Source: Cellvibrionaceae bacterium (GTDB lineage: Bacteria > Pseudomonadota > Gammaproteobacteria > Pseudomonadales > Cellvibrionaceae). Taken from it: 64,000 nucleotides of DNA. The notes beneath the pieces are model-generated. The model worked only from the letters and a program-made list of their open reading frames with translations, was not told the DNA's origin and did not search any database. Of this stretch, positions 37,361 to 46,878 are shown in pieces (position 1 is the stretch's first letter; each line of letters opens with the position of its first letter). A program made the position numbers and the translations under genes. Location of the stretch: NCBI GenBank assembly GCA_028281575.1, contig JANQJP010000030.1, forward strand, positions 1 through 64,000, given 5' to 3'.

Positions 37361-38263
37361 ATGTCATCTCTAACTGACTATGCCGCGAGCTGCAAAGCTC
37401 GCGTCGATGCCTCGCTGCGACTGTGGACTCAGCCTTCCAGTTCTGCCTCACCCAGACTGCTCGAAGCCATGCGTTATAGCTTGTTTAACGGGGGCAAGCG
37501 AATTAGACCGGTACTGGTTTACGCGGCGGCTGACGCAATTAAAAATGTGGGTTCGATAGCATCGCCGATAACAGATGTCTCTGCTGCTGCGCTCGAATGT
37601 ATCCACGCTTACTCATTAATTCACGATGACCTCCCGGCGATGGATGACGATGATCTGCGACGAGGCAAACCGACGTGCCATATTGCCTTTGATCAGGCGA
37701 CGGCCATTTTGGCGGGTGACGCGCTGCAGGCGCTGGCCTATGAAAAGCTGGCTGAGGCGGATGGCACACAGGCGGACATCTTGCTAAACATGCTGGCGCT
37801 GCTTGCGCGCGCGAGTGGTGCTAAGGGTATGGTTGGCGGTCAGATGGCGGATCTACTTGCAGAGGGGCAAGCAGAAGCGCTCTCTGTCGACGAACTCGAG
37901 CAAATTCACCGGAGTAAGACGGGAGCGCTTATTTCTTCTGCTGTGCAAATGGGGGCGCTTTCCTCTAGTGCGTCGACTGCGCAGTTTGAAGCCCTCACTG
38001 CCTATGCGTCTGCCATCGGCCTCGCCTTTCAAGTTCAGGATGACATTATCGATGTTATCTCGGATACCGAAACCCTGGGTAAGCCACAAGGCGCAGACCT
38101 TTCTCAGGGCAAGTCGACCTATGTTTCGTTACTTGGGCTGGACAACGCCAGGCAAAAGGCGGAACAGTTGCGCAGTCAGGCGCTCGATTGTCTCAGCGAT
38201 TTTGGAGCGTGTGCAGATCCTTTGCGATGGATAGCCAATTACATTGTCGAGCGTAGAGCATAG
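37361..38263 (+). CDS. ispA: Farnesyl diphosphate synthase / (2E,6E)-geranyl synthase
   Basis: Short-chain trans-prenyltransferase joining DMAPP and IPP to farnesyl diphosphate. In 300 residues the first Asp-rich motif is DDLPAMDDDDLRRGKPT (about 86-102) and the second is FQVQDDIIDV (near 225). NGGKRIRPVL lies at about 44-53. In most gammaproteobacteria ispA lies next to dxs and xseB; here it directly follows HMG-CoA synthase (18 nt), linking it to the mevalonate supply. Confidence 0.95.
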   Translation: MSSLTDYAASCKARVDASLRLWTQPSSSASPRLLEAMRYSLFNGGKRIRPVLVYAAADAIKNVGSIASPITDVSAAALECIHAYSLIHDDLPAMDDDDLRRGKPTCHIAFDQATAILAGDALQALAYEKLAEADGTQADILLNMLALLARASGAKGMVGGQMADLLAEGQAEALSVDELEQIHRSKTGALISSAVQMGALSSSASTAQFEALTAYASAIGLAFQVQDDIIDVISDTETLGKPQGADLSQGKSTYVSLLGLDNARQKAEQLRSQALDCLSDFGACADPLRWIANYIVERRA

Positions 38264-38568
38264 ATTAATCAGACGTATTTTAAACAGGATGCGAGACATG
38301 GGTGGGGGGGGTGTGCTCGAGACACGCTGTGAATACCTGCAAGCAGGCCCGGCCCAAAATCATAGATAAGGGTCGTTACGCGGAGCGAAGAATGCTTCGC
38401 TTTAGTTCACTTCATCCATGTAGGCTCTCCACCAGCATCTCGACGATTGCTCCTGCGTTGTTCTAACATCCGCCATCCGTGGCGGAGCATGCTGGTGAAG
38501 GTCTCGAGCACACCCCCCCACCCATGTCTATCCAGATTAACGTGACAGCAATAGGTTAGGCGCCTGTG
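38264..38568. other. Intergenic region between ispA and the efflux gene
   Basis: No gene. Most of it is element copy 2 (38297-38526). The two flanking genes converge, so a bidirectional terminator role for the element's long hairpin is conceivable. Confidence 0.5.
38297..38526 (+). repeat. Intergenic inverted-repeat element, copy 2
   Basis: 230 bp between convergent genes. The arms 38297-38323 and 38501-38526 are complementary except for one bulged G in an 8-G run. The outer flank GCGAGACATGG and the inner edge GAGACACGC also occur in copy 1 at 19.4 kb, while the middle of the stem (G-run, GTGTGCTC) does not. The core CTCCTGCGTTG, TCTAACATCCGCCATCC and GTGGCGGAGCATGCTGGTGA is shared with copies 1 and 3; an inner part (AATACCTGCA, GGCCCAAAATCATAGAT) is shared only with copy 3. 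Confidence 0.88.
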
Positions 38569-41500
38569 CTAGTCGCCTGATATTTGTCGGGTTTTTCCAA
38601 AAGTAGCCCCGAAGTAAGCGCTGATAGCGCGCCATTTTTCCTTCCACCAGAGCTTAAATTTGTGCCCTTCCCAATAGAGGCAGGGCACGAGGATCAGGGT
38701 CACTGCGGATGCAAATAAAACGCCGAAAGCCAATGCAATTACCATTGGCTGAAGAAATTGCGCTTGGCTCGAGCGCTCCGAGAGAATAGGCATCAGGCCG
38801 ACAAACGTTGTAATTGATGTAAGCACAATCGCGCGAAAACGATGTTGGCCTGCGCTCAATACGGCCTCCATTGCGTCCATGCCGGACTCGCGCAATCGAT
38901 TTATGCGATCAAGCAAGACCAGGTTGTCATTTACCACCACGCCCGCGCAGGCGAGAAAGCCGAAGAAAGACATCATGCTAATGTTCTCGCCAAAAATAGT
39001 GTGGCCGATAATGGCGCCCATAAAACCGAAGGGTACGGCAGTAAGAATCAACAGGGGCTCAGAATAAGAGCGAAACGAAATGGCCATAATCGCGTATACA
39101 GCAACAAGGGACATAATGAAATTGTTCATAAGGGAGTCGCCAAACTGCGCTTGAGCGCGCAGGTTACCATCAGCGCTAAGCTCAAAACCAATAAACTCTC
39201 GTTGCCATTGTGTAAGGTTATCTTCGAGTAGGGCGTTGATAATGGCCAACGCATCGGTGCCTTCTGTCACTTCCGCGGTAACAGTGATATTGCGCTTTCT
39301 ATCAACGCGGTCAATGCGCGTAAAACCGGGAACCAGTTTAATGTCTGCAACCGCTTCGAGCGGAATTTCAGCGCCGGTGGCGCTGCGCACGCGCATCTGA
39401 TTGAGCAGGTCCAAATCGGTGCGGTCCTCCCTCGGATAATTGAGCATGACCCTGACGTCTTCTTTGCCGCGTGGGATGCGTTGCACTTCTTCTCCAAAGA
39501 AGCCCTGCCTCACTTGGCGTGCGATGTCATTCAGGCTGATGCCGAGTGTTTCCGCGTGTGGTTTTAACGCGAGTTCCACTTCAACACGCTCAGATTCAAG
39601 GCTGCTGCGCGTATTAATAACACCCGGATAAGCGGCGAGCACGCGTTTAACTTCCGCGACGGCGGTCTGCTGGATCTTTAGGTCGTTGGTGCTGACACTC
39701 AGGTTTAGTGCAATATCCGGATCATTGCCGCCAAAGCCGATCGCCAGAGAGTATTCTTTTGCCTCGGGTAGCGGTCCAATTAATTCTCGAAAAACCTGAC
39801 TGACTTCTTTGGCGCTGACGTCTCGTTCTTCCGGTTGGACCAAGCCGACAAAAATATTTGCATTGCCTTCCGAGGCTGACTTTTTAATTTGCGTGACAAA
39901 TCGTCGACCGTTATTTATTTCGAGCAATGCGTCGTGTGTTTTAAGTTTTTGTGCCTGGATTTCTACGTGGTTGGCGATACGCAGTGCTTCGCTATAAGCG
40001 GTCCCCTCAGGTAATTGAATGTTTGCGACGATAAAACTTTGGGGAACGTGAGGAAAAAACGACGTCTTAATCCAGCCGCCGAGATAGATAGCCAGGGCGA
40101 TGGAAAAGGCAATGACAAAGCCGATAATGGTCGACACGCTGCGATTGAGCATGCGCTTTAAGTGTGGCGTGTACCAGTCTTCGCAAAAGCGTTTGAGCGA
40201 ACCGGAAAACCATTCGCGTATTTTTTTTAGTTTTTGCGTAAGTGCAAAGCGTGCGGGCTTCTCCGGTTTTAGATGGGTCAGGTGTGATGGCAGAATGAGT
40301 AAACATTCGACCAGAGAGAAAATTAAGCAGAACGTCACGACATAGAATATGGACAGGGTATAAGGTTCAACCGACATCGGGACGTCGAGCATGGGCATAA
40401 AGAAAACGATGGTGCTGAGTACGGCGAGCACGACAGGTTTAAATACGCGCTGCGCCCCGGAGGTAGAACCTTTTACCCCAGCGTGTCCGGTCTGTTGTTC
40501 GGAATAGATGCTTTCGCCGACCACAATCGCGTCGTCAACGACGATACCGAGCACCATAATAAAGGCGAACATCGAAAGCATATTTAAGCTGATACCAATA
40601 TGCGGCAGCATAAAGATGGCCCCGGCAAACGAGGTGCCGATACCCACGCAAACCCACACGGCTAGCATGGGCCGTAAAAATAGCATCAGAATAATAAAGA
40701 CGAGCGCCAGACCACCCAGTGCATTTTTCGAAAGTAATTCGAGTCGGCTGTCGAATAGCTGCTTCATTTCATAGTCGATGGTTACCGACAGACCCGGCGG
40801 CAGACGCTGGTTCAGGCTTTCGAGGTAATCTCTAGCGTTTTGTGTGCCGCCAAAAAGGTCCGGTTCATCGCTCATAAATGCGGTAAAGTCCATCGCCTTG
40901 ACGCCATCATAGGTGACTTCTCTATCCTCTTCGGCAAAGCCATCGGTAATGGTTGCGATATCGCCAAGCTTGAGTTGCGTGCCGTTGGGGTAGCTTAATA
41001 CGACGATGTCGGCAAAGTCGTCCGCCGTATAGGCCTGGCTGCGGGTTTGCACTTGCACGCTGCCGAGTTTCGTCTTCACGCTACCGGCTGGCAAATTCAG
41101 CGATGTATTTCGAATTGCACGCGCAACCTGGTCAAAACTAAGGCCATAGCGCCTCAGCGTGTGTTCGGACACTTCGATATTCATTTCGTCGGCCTTCGAG
41201 CCGCGAAACCGAACACTGGATACGCCATCGAGCAAGGCCATATCGTCGGCAATTTGCTGGGACGTCGCCTTTAACAGTGCATCATCAACGTTACCGTGCA
41301 GCGTAAAGTACATGAGCGCCTGGCGATTGATTTGTTGGTAAATAACGGGGCGTTCGATGTTCGAAGGAAAGGTATTAATAGCATCAGCACGCGCTTTAAT
41401 ATCGTTGAGCACATCTTTAACATCGAAGCCTTCGATAACCTCAACGCTTACTGTTCCGCCACCCTGGCGGGCGCTCGACCTAATCTGAAATATGCCCGGC

Positions 41501-41727
41501 AGGTCGGCGATGGCATCTTCAATGCGCACGATAATCTGCTGCTCGACTTCGCGAGGGCCTGCGCCAAGATAGCTCATGTCTATGTGAATCATGTTGGTTT
41601 CTGAGCTGGGGAAGGCTTCTTTGTCAACGCCTTTGAAGCCGGCATAGCCACCGCCAACAATGATTACGAGCATAAGCAGGTTTGCCGCGACGGAGTTACC
41701 GGCAAACCAGGCGATGAGGCTTTTCAT
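38569..41727 (-). CDS. RND efflux pump inner-membrane transporter (AcrB/HAE-1 type)
   Basis: A 1052-residue proton-driven transporter. Twelve membrane segments lie in the usual 1+5+1+5 arrangement, with large periplasmic loops. The TM4 region has FAFIMVLGIVVDDAIVVGE, which includes the RND paired Asp (DD), and NDNLVLLDRINRLRESG lies in the second half. It overlaps its membrane-fusion partner's gene by four bases (ATGA). Related by sequence to the multidrug group; the substrate cannot be told. No outer-membrane channel gene is adjacent, so TolC is probably supplied elsewhere. Confidence 0.93.
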   Translation of the reverse strand: MKSLIAWFAGNSVAANLLMLVIIVGGGYAGFKGVDKEAFPSSETNMIHIDMSYLGAGPREVEQQIIVRIEDAIADLPGIFQIRSSARQGGGTVSVEVIEGFDVKDVLNDIKARADAINTFPSNIERPVIYQQINRQALMYFTLHGNVDDALLKATSQQIADDMALLDGVSSVRFRGSKADEMNIEVSEHTLRRYGLSFDQVARAIRNTSLNLPAGSVKTKLGSVQVQTRSQAYTADDFADIVVLSYPNGTQLKLGDIATITDGFAEEDREVTYDGVKAMDFTAFMSDEPDLFGGTQNARDYLESLNQRLPPGLSVTIDYEMKQLFDSRLELLSKNALGGLALVFIILMLFLRPMLAVWVCVGIGTSFAGAIFMLPHIGISLNMLSMFAFIMVLGIVVDDAIVVGESIYSEQQTGHAGVKGSTSGAQRVFKPVVLAVLSTIVFFMPMLDVPMSVEPYTLSIFYVVTFCLIFSLVECLLILPSHLTHLKPEKPARFALTQKLKKIREWFSGSLKRFCEDWYTPHLKRMLNRSVSTIIGFVIAFSIALAIYLGGWIKTSFFPHVPQSFIVANIQLPEGTAYSEALRIANHVEIQAQKLKTHDALLEINNGRRFVTQIKKSASEGNANIFVGLVQPEERDVSAKEVSQVFRELIGPLPEAKEYSLAIGFGGNDPDIALNLSVSTNDLKIQQTAVAEVKRVLAAYPGVINTRSSLESERVEVELALKPHAETLGISLNDIARQVRQGFFGEEVQRIPRGKEDVRVMLNYPREDRTDLDLLNQMRVRSATGAEIPLEAVADIKLVPGFTRIDRVDRKRNITVTAEVTEGTDALAIINALLEDNLTQWQREFIGFELSADGNLRAQAQFGDSLMNNFIMSLVAVYAIMAISFRSYSEPLLILTAVPFGFMGAIIGHTIFGENISMMSFFGFLACAGVVVNDNLVLLDRINRLRESGMDAMEAVLSAGQHRFRAIVLTSITTFVGLMPILSERSSQAQFLQPMVIALAFGVLFASAVTLILVPCLYWEGHKFKLWWKEKWRAISAYFGATFGKTRQISGD

Positions 41728-42953
41728 TGGCTATCGCCTTCTATTACTTGCGCGACGTCAGCTTTTTCTTCAGGGGCATCGGGAGGCGTATTTTCAGGTC
41801 GTGGGTGTTCGGCGTCGTTTTGTATAACGACGTCCATCCCCGGGCTTAAATAGCCTTGGCGACGATCAATGATGGGGGTGCCGGATGCGATAGACGTATT
41901 GCGCACCCAAATAAAATCGTCGTTTTTAGCGAGCACTTCTACGTGTTTAGAGCGAACCTGGTTGCCGTCGACGACGAATAGCTGGTCGCGTTTGAATACG
42001 GCCTCCCGGGGAAGTTTGAGCACATTCTCAATTTCCTTGCTGGTGATCGACGCGTTTACAAAGAGGCCGATAATCAGCGGGTAATGACGCTGTTGTTCCC
42101 GTTGGACTTCTACAAAAGCGGAAAACATTCGCGATTGGGTATCGACGCTTGCGCTGGTGCGCGTGATTTCGCCTTGCCAAACCCTTTCTTCACCCGCAAC
42201 GGTCGCACTGAGGCTCACTGTGGGGCGTTTTTGCTCATCTGTGGTGAGTGGAAGAGCAATTAGCGCAGCTTCCCGATCAGTCAGGGGCAGGAGGATTTGT
42301 GCTGTTGATGTGTCGTATACGCGCGCGACAGGAGCATTGGGTGCAGCGTATTGTCCCAGGTCCACGCGTATCTCTCTAATTCGCCCACTGAACGGTGCAA
42401 GCACTTTTGTGCGTTCCAGATTTAATTTGGCCTGGGCGACATCAGCCTGGGCAGACTCGACGTTCGCTTGTGCTGCTGTGAGTTGAGGTCGGCGCAAAAA
42501 TAAATTGTTCGCGTCATCGTTGCCGAGGTCGCGCCATTCACGTTTCGCCTGGCGCGCGCGTCCCTTTTCTTCAGCTAATTGCATTTGTGCGGTGGCGAGA
42601 CCTGATTCGGCGCGAGTGAGTGCAACAGCATAGTCCCGCGGGTCGATTTCCAAAAGAATGTCGCCCCGTTCGAAAAAGCCGCCATCGATAAATGCTTCGT
42701 TAACGTGAGTCACCAGGCCGCCTACCTGCGCGATAAGGTCGATTTCGCGCCGTGGTTCCACTGTGCCTTGCGTCTGAATGGTCATCACTTCTGTACTCGG
42801 TGCGGCGTAAATCACATTGACCGACGCCGGTGGCGGTGGTTCGGGAGGTACGCTAGGCGTGGGTTTGGGTTTGCTAAAACCAACGAATGCCACAACAGCT
42901 GCGCCGGGGATAAGAATCTTAAGTGCCAACGGAATCCGGTGCCAAATATTCAC
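41724..42953 (-). CDS. RND efflux periplasmic adaptor (membrane fusion protein)
   Basis: A 409-residue periplasmic adaptor, HlyD/AcrA type. One N-terminal membrane anchor (about 9-28) is followed by a lipoyl-like strand set (TQGTVEPRREIDLIAQVGGLV), a coiled-coil hairpin (about 110-190; AAQANVESAQADVAQAKLNLER) and beta-barrel with AVFKRDQLFVVDGN. No lipobox Cys is seen. Upstream gene of the pump operon, just after a possible operator at 43010-43032. Confidence 0.93.
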   Translation of the reverse strand: MNIWHRIPLALKILIPGAAVVAFVGFSKPKPTPSVPPEPPPPASVNVIYAAPSTEVMTIQTQGTVEPRREIDLIAQVGGLVTHVNEAFIDGGFFERGDILLEIDPRDYAVALTRAESGLATAQMQLAEEKGRARQAKREWRDLGNDDANNLFLRRPQLTAAQANVESAQADVAQAKLNLERTKVLAPFSGRIREIRVDLGQYAAPNAPVARVYDTSTAQILLPLTDREAALIALPLTTDEQKRPTVSLSATVAGEERVWQGEITRTSASVDTQSRMFSAFVEVQREQQRHYPLIIGLFVNASITSKEIENVLKLPREAVFKRDQLFVVDGNQVRSKHVEVLAKNDDFIWVRNTSIASGTPIIDRRQGYLSPGMDVVIQNDAEHPRPENTPPDAPEEKADVAQVIEGDSQ

Positions 42954-43346
42954 AATCGTTCCTAAATACGATGACCTATTAGTTGTAACCTAACATAGCG
43001 TTGCTCATAACATACGTAACAAAACCGTATGTGGTTACATCTTTTTCGATAAGTATGAGATAGCTTCGATAAATTGCACAGTGCAGATACGATGAATCAC
43101 GTAAGCGCAATGGCGGGCAGTGTTATGGTCGTAAATGTCTCCAGGCGGCGCTAAGCCTTTTATTCGATATCGCGCATGCATACGTATGTTGCAATGATTG
43201 TTTCGATATTTACTCGATGCGTGCGATTCTTTGGTGCCAAAAAACGCAACGTAGCGAGTTTGCTATATTTGAAAGCACAAACTCGTTGGCGATTTATATT
43301 TTTTATTCGTTGCTCAGTTTGCATTAAACACGAGAGAAATTTATCT
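42954..43346. other. Divergent promoter region of efflux operon and pullulanase
   Basis: 393 bases between the adaptor gene (minus) and pullulanase (plus), so it must hold two promoters. The candidate operator at 43010-43032 and a CATACGTATG palindrome at 43179-43188 lie here. The track-length ORF start at 43176 belongs to the non-coding leader of the pullulanase gene. Confidence 0.5.
43010..43032. promoter_or_regulatory. Candidate operator of the efflux operon
   Basis: ACATACG (43010-43016) and CGTATGT (43026-43032) form a perfect 7-bp inverted repeat with a 9-base spacer, 57-79 bases before the adaptor start. Size and place suit a TetR-like dimer, but no such regulator gene is nearby. A CATACGTATG palindrome at 43179-43188 shares the half-site. 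Confidence 0.35.
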
Positions 43347-46124
43347 ATGCGCGCGTCTATCTTAATTTGTATATGTTTTTTACTGGGTTTTATGACTTCT
43401 GCGAATGCGGTCGAGATAAATTATGCCGCGCATTGGGTCTACAAAGATGTGATATTGGTAAAGCGGCATGCAGATATGGATTCCATGGCCCTGCTCGTTT
43501 CGGAGGCGGCTGAGATTACGTTGGTTGAAGATGATTTTTTTACTGGTGACGTGTTGTCTTTCCCACTTATTCCCCAGCGGGCCAACCGGGATGTGCGCGA
43601 AGCTTACACGAGTATGCTGCCGGAATTCTCCACGGTCCGGTTCGAACGTGTATTGGCGGATGATGAAATTAAACGCCTGTTAACGTCGCAGCTTGTATTG
43701 GTGCAATACGGCAAGCGTGGAGAAGTCGTGCAAATATCCTACGTGCAGATAGCGCGTTTGCTCGACGAGCTTTATACCCGCGGCATAGACGACGCCGATG
43801 AGGTCGATAACTATGGGGCGACGATTAGCGACCAGCAAGTACACTTCAGACTCTGGGCGCCGACTGCGAAAAATGTGTCAGTGCTTGTGTTCGATGAAAA
43901 CAAAGAGGCCCTGGTCGATGCATTTCTTTCGATGCAGTTTGATTCGCACAGCGGTGTTTGGCATGCATCCGGTCCTGCATCTTTGCAGCAAAAGTTTTAC
44001 CAGTACCAGCTCAACGTATTTCACCCGGCGACACAAAGGTTTGAGCAGTTGACGGTGACCGACCCCTATTCGCTGAGCTTGTCGACAAATAGCGTGTATT
44101 CTCAAGTTGTCGATTTGGATGATGAAAAAACCAAGCCAGCAGGTTGGGATAGGCAGGCTGTTGAGATGCTCGACCACCCGGAGGACGGTGTTTTATATGA
44201 GCTTCATATACGTGACTTCAGCGCGAGTGACCTATCACTTTCCAACCCCAAGTTCCGTGGGAAATATAGCGCGTTTAGTGAGAGGGATAGTTTCGGCATA
44301 CAGCATTTGCAACGCTTGAGAGAAGCAGGCCTTACCCATATTCATTTGTTGCCGGCATTTGATATTGGCACAGTAAACGAAGACGCAAGCGAGGTGATAT
44401 TTTTATCAGATACGCTGGAACGCGTGTGCACTTTGTCTTCGGAGCTTGAGTTTTGTCGGGCGGAATATGACAAAACCCTGAGCCTGCAAAGTTATCTTGA
44501 GGCCCTGCCAAGAAATAGCGGTGGTGTGCAGGCGATTATTGAAACGATCAGAGACAAAGACCCTTATAACTGGGGTTATGATCCGTTTCACTACACAGTA
44601 CCTGAAGGCAGTTATGCATTAAATCCAGATGGTATCAGCCGCATTGTCGAATTTAGGTCGATGGTTAAAGCCATTCATGCGATGGGTTTTCGCGTCGTTA
44701 TGGATGTGGTTTACAACCACACTCACGCTGCTCGCCTCCACAAAAACTCGGTGCTCGACAAAGTGGTACCTAATTACTATTACCGCTTAAATCCACTTAG
44801 CGGAGACATTGAGCAATCTACCTGTTGTGACAATACCGCGACGGAACATCGGATGATGACCAAGCTTATGGTCGATTCGCTGGTGGTTTGGGCGAGAGAT
44901 TACAAAATAGATGGTTTTCGCTTTGATTTAATGGGGCACCAACCGAAGGCATCGATGCTTGAGGCGTATGAAGCTGTATCTGCGGTAGACGAAGATAATT
45001 ATTTTTATGGAGAGGGTTGGAATTTTGGCGAGGTTGCGAATAACCGTTTGTTTGTTCAAGCCAGTCAGCGCGAATTGGCAGGCACGGAAATAGGTACTTT
45101 CACTGATAGAATGCGCGATGCGCTCAGAGGTGGGACACCGTTTGACGAGGCGGACGATATTCGTAAAGGGCAGGGTGTGATTAACGGTCTCTATGTTTTC
45201 CCAAACGAGCTTCAAGGTGCGGAGCAGAGGGAGAAAACAGCGTACCTGCTTTCGATGGATCAGGTGCGTCTTGGCCTTGCGGGAAATCTGGCAAACTTTC
45301 CATTACAAAACTATAAAGGCGAACGCACCTTGGGACGTTATGTGCCTTACGGGGGGGTAGGGGCCGGCTATGCATTGGACCCGGCCGATACAGTGAATTA
45401 TGTATCCAAGCACGACAATCAAACACTTTGGGACAACAACCAATACCGCCTGCCTTTTAATATGAGTAGTGATGATCGCGTACGCGTACAAAACTTAGCG
45501 CTCGCTTACGCTATTTTTTCGCAGGGTGTTCCGTTTATTCATATGGGATCAGAACTCCTGCGTTCAAAATCGTTTTTACGTGATAGCTACGACTATGGTG
45601 ATTGGTTCAATGCCGTTGATTTTAGTAAACAAAGCAACAACTACAACAGAGGCCTGCCTCCTGCGGTAAAAGACCAGGCTAATTGGCCGTTAATCTTACA
45701 AGTATTAGAGAAAAATGAAGGTCGCGATCATGTGAGTCCGGAGCAGATTCATTTTGCTTCTCGGGTGTTTACTGATTGGCTAAAGATTCGCTCTACATCC
45801 CGTTTGTTTCGACTGACCAATGAGGAGCAAATTGTCTCACGTGTAAGCTTTCTCAATATGGGACCGCAGCAGGTGCCGGGCTTAATTGCGATGAAAATTA
45901 ATGATGAGTTGGCCGGTGAAGATTTGGACGGAGCCGTTAGCAGCATCATTGTGTTGTTTAACAACAGCCTTGAACATATCCAATTCAGCTATCGTGATGC
46001 ACAAGATTACAGCTTGCATCCTGTCCAGGTTGTCGGCGCGGATAAACTTATATTAGAAGCGAGCGCGACTTCGGCGGGTTTTTTTGTGCCTAGATTAAGC
46101 GCTGTGGTTTTCGTTAAACCGTAA
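43347..46124 (+). CDS. Pullulanase-type alpha-1,6-glucosidase (GH13)
   Basis: A secreted 925-residue enzyme; signal peptide MRASILICICFLLGFMTSANA, with the ATG preceded by GAGAG; the longer ORF from 43176 puts 57 implausible residues in front. An N-terminal beta domain and CBM48 (FRLWAPTAKNVSVLVFDENK, about 172-191) precede the GH13 barrel. Conserved regions are VVMDVVYNHTH, DGFRFDLMGH (nucleophile Asp), YFYGEGWNFGEV (acid/base Glu) and VSKHDNQTLWDNN (Asp). It debranches starch- or pullulan-like glucans outside the cell, as expected in a marine polysaccharide degrader. Confidence 0.92.
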   Translation: MRASILICICFLLGFMTSANAVEINYAAHWVYKDVILVKRHADMDSMALLVSEAAEITLVEDDFFTGDVLSFPLIPQRANRDVREAYTSMLPEFSTVRFERVLADDEIKRLLTSQLVLVQYGKRGEVVQISYVQIARLLDELYTRGIDDADEVDNYGATISDQQVHFRLWAPTAKNVSVLVFDENKEALVDAFLSMQFDSHSGVWHASGPASLQQKFYQYQLNVFHPATQRFEQLTVTDPYSLSLSTNSVYSQVVDLDDEKTKPAGWDRQAVEMLDHPEDGVLYELHIRDFSASDLSLSNPKFRGKYSAFSERDSFGIQHLQRLREAGLTHIHLLPAFDIGTVNEDASEVIFLSDTLERVCTLSSELEFCRAEYDKTLSLQSYLEALPRNSGGVQAIIETIRDKDPYNWGYDPFHYTVPEGSYALNPDGISRIVEFRSMVKAIHAMGFRVVMDVVYNHTHAARLHKNSVLDKVVPNYYYRLNPLSGDIEQSTCCDNTATEHRMMTKLMVDSLVVWARDYKIDGFRFDLMGHQPKASMLEAYEAVSAVDEDNYFYGEGWNFGEVANNRLFVQASQRELAGTEIGTFTDRMRDALRGGTPFDEADDIRKGQGVINGLYVFPNELQGAEQREKTAYLLSMDQVRLGLAGNLANFPLQNYKGERTLGRYVPYGGVGAGYALDPADTVNYVSKHDNQTLWDNNQYRLPFNMSSDDRVRVQNLALAYAIFSQGVPFIHMGSELLRSKSFLRDSYDYGDWFNAVDFSKQSNNYNRGLPPAVKDQANWPLILQVLEKNEGRDHVSPEQIHFASRVFTDWLKIRSTSRLFRLTNEEQIVSRVSFLNMGPQQVPGLIAMKINDELAGEDLDGAVSSIIVLFNNSLEHIQFSYRDAQDYSLHPVQVVGADKLILEASATSAGFFVPRLSAVVFVKP

Positions 46125-46140
46125 TTCGGAAACGTCAGGA

Positions 46141-46863
46141 TTATTCGCTGTCTTTACGGTCAGCAGACTCTTGCTCATGCATTTGATCACGAACCTTGAG
46201 CAGTGCGGATGAAAAAATTCCAGTGGTGCCAGCGACCAAGCCGAGTCCCAGAAAAAGTATAAGCATGGTGAATATGCGGCCGCCAACGGTCACCGGATAA
46301 ATATCGCCATAGCCGACGGTCGTAAATGTTGCAACGGACCACCATAGAGCATCAAAAACAGAGCTAAACACTTCTGGTTGGGCGGGGTTTTCAAAATAGT
46401 AGATCCCGATCGCGGACAAAAATATCAGCACCGAAGTACCCGTGAGTGAAATAATAATTTCCTCTTTGGCAACGCTGAGCGCTAAACCAAAGCGATAGAT
46501 AGCTTGATTGTATCGAATCAGTTTTAACAGGCGAATAAAGCGCAAAAAGCGTAAAAGGCGGAGTGCCCGCAGGTCTAGGGAAGGTGCGATTAATTGAGGC
46601 GCTATCGCAAGGAAGTCGATGATGCCGTAAAAACTAAATATAAACTTCAGCTTTTTTTTAGCGCGGTAGATACGATAGAGATATTCGATACTAAAAATAG
46701 TGATCGTAAATATTTCTATGCTATGCAAAATTTTGCGTGTTGTATCGCTTAGTCCGGGTAAAGTCTCGATAGAAAAACCGATCACCGAAATAATGATCAA
46801 CCCAGCAATGATCCAGTCGAGTTTTCCACCTAAACCGATTTTTTCTGAGTCGTCATCACGCAT
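46141..46863 (-). CDS. Voltage-gated-type potassium channel subunit
   Basis: A 240-residue polytopic protein. S4 is Arg/Lys-rich (LRALRLLRFLRFIRLLKLIR, about 99-118). The pore has TTVGYGDIYPV (selectivity filter GYGD), followed by a last helix ITMLIL-type and a short charged tail. Four more hydrophobic segments complete the 6-TM layout. It is placed 15 nt downstream of a membrane protein of unknown function on the same strand. A KtrB/Kch-like role in K+ flux is the natural guess; the ligand or voltage response is not shown. Confidence 0.9.
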   Translation of the reverse strand: MRDDDSEKIGLGGKLDWIIAGLIIISVIGFSIETLPGLSDTTRKILHSIEIFTITIFSIEYLYRIYRAKKKLKFIFSFYGIIDFLAIAPQLIAPSLDLRALRLLRFLRFIRLLKLIRYNQAIYRFGLALSVAKEEIIISLTGTSVLIFLSAIGIYYFENPAQPEVFSSVFDALWWSVATFTTVGYGDIYPVTVGGRIFTMLILFLGLGLVAGTTGIFSSALLKVRDQMHEQESADRKDSE

Positions 46864-46878
46864 GGTGCTTAGCTCCGT

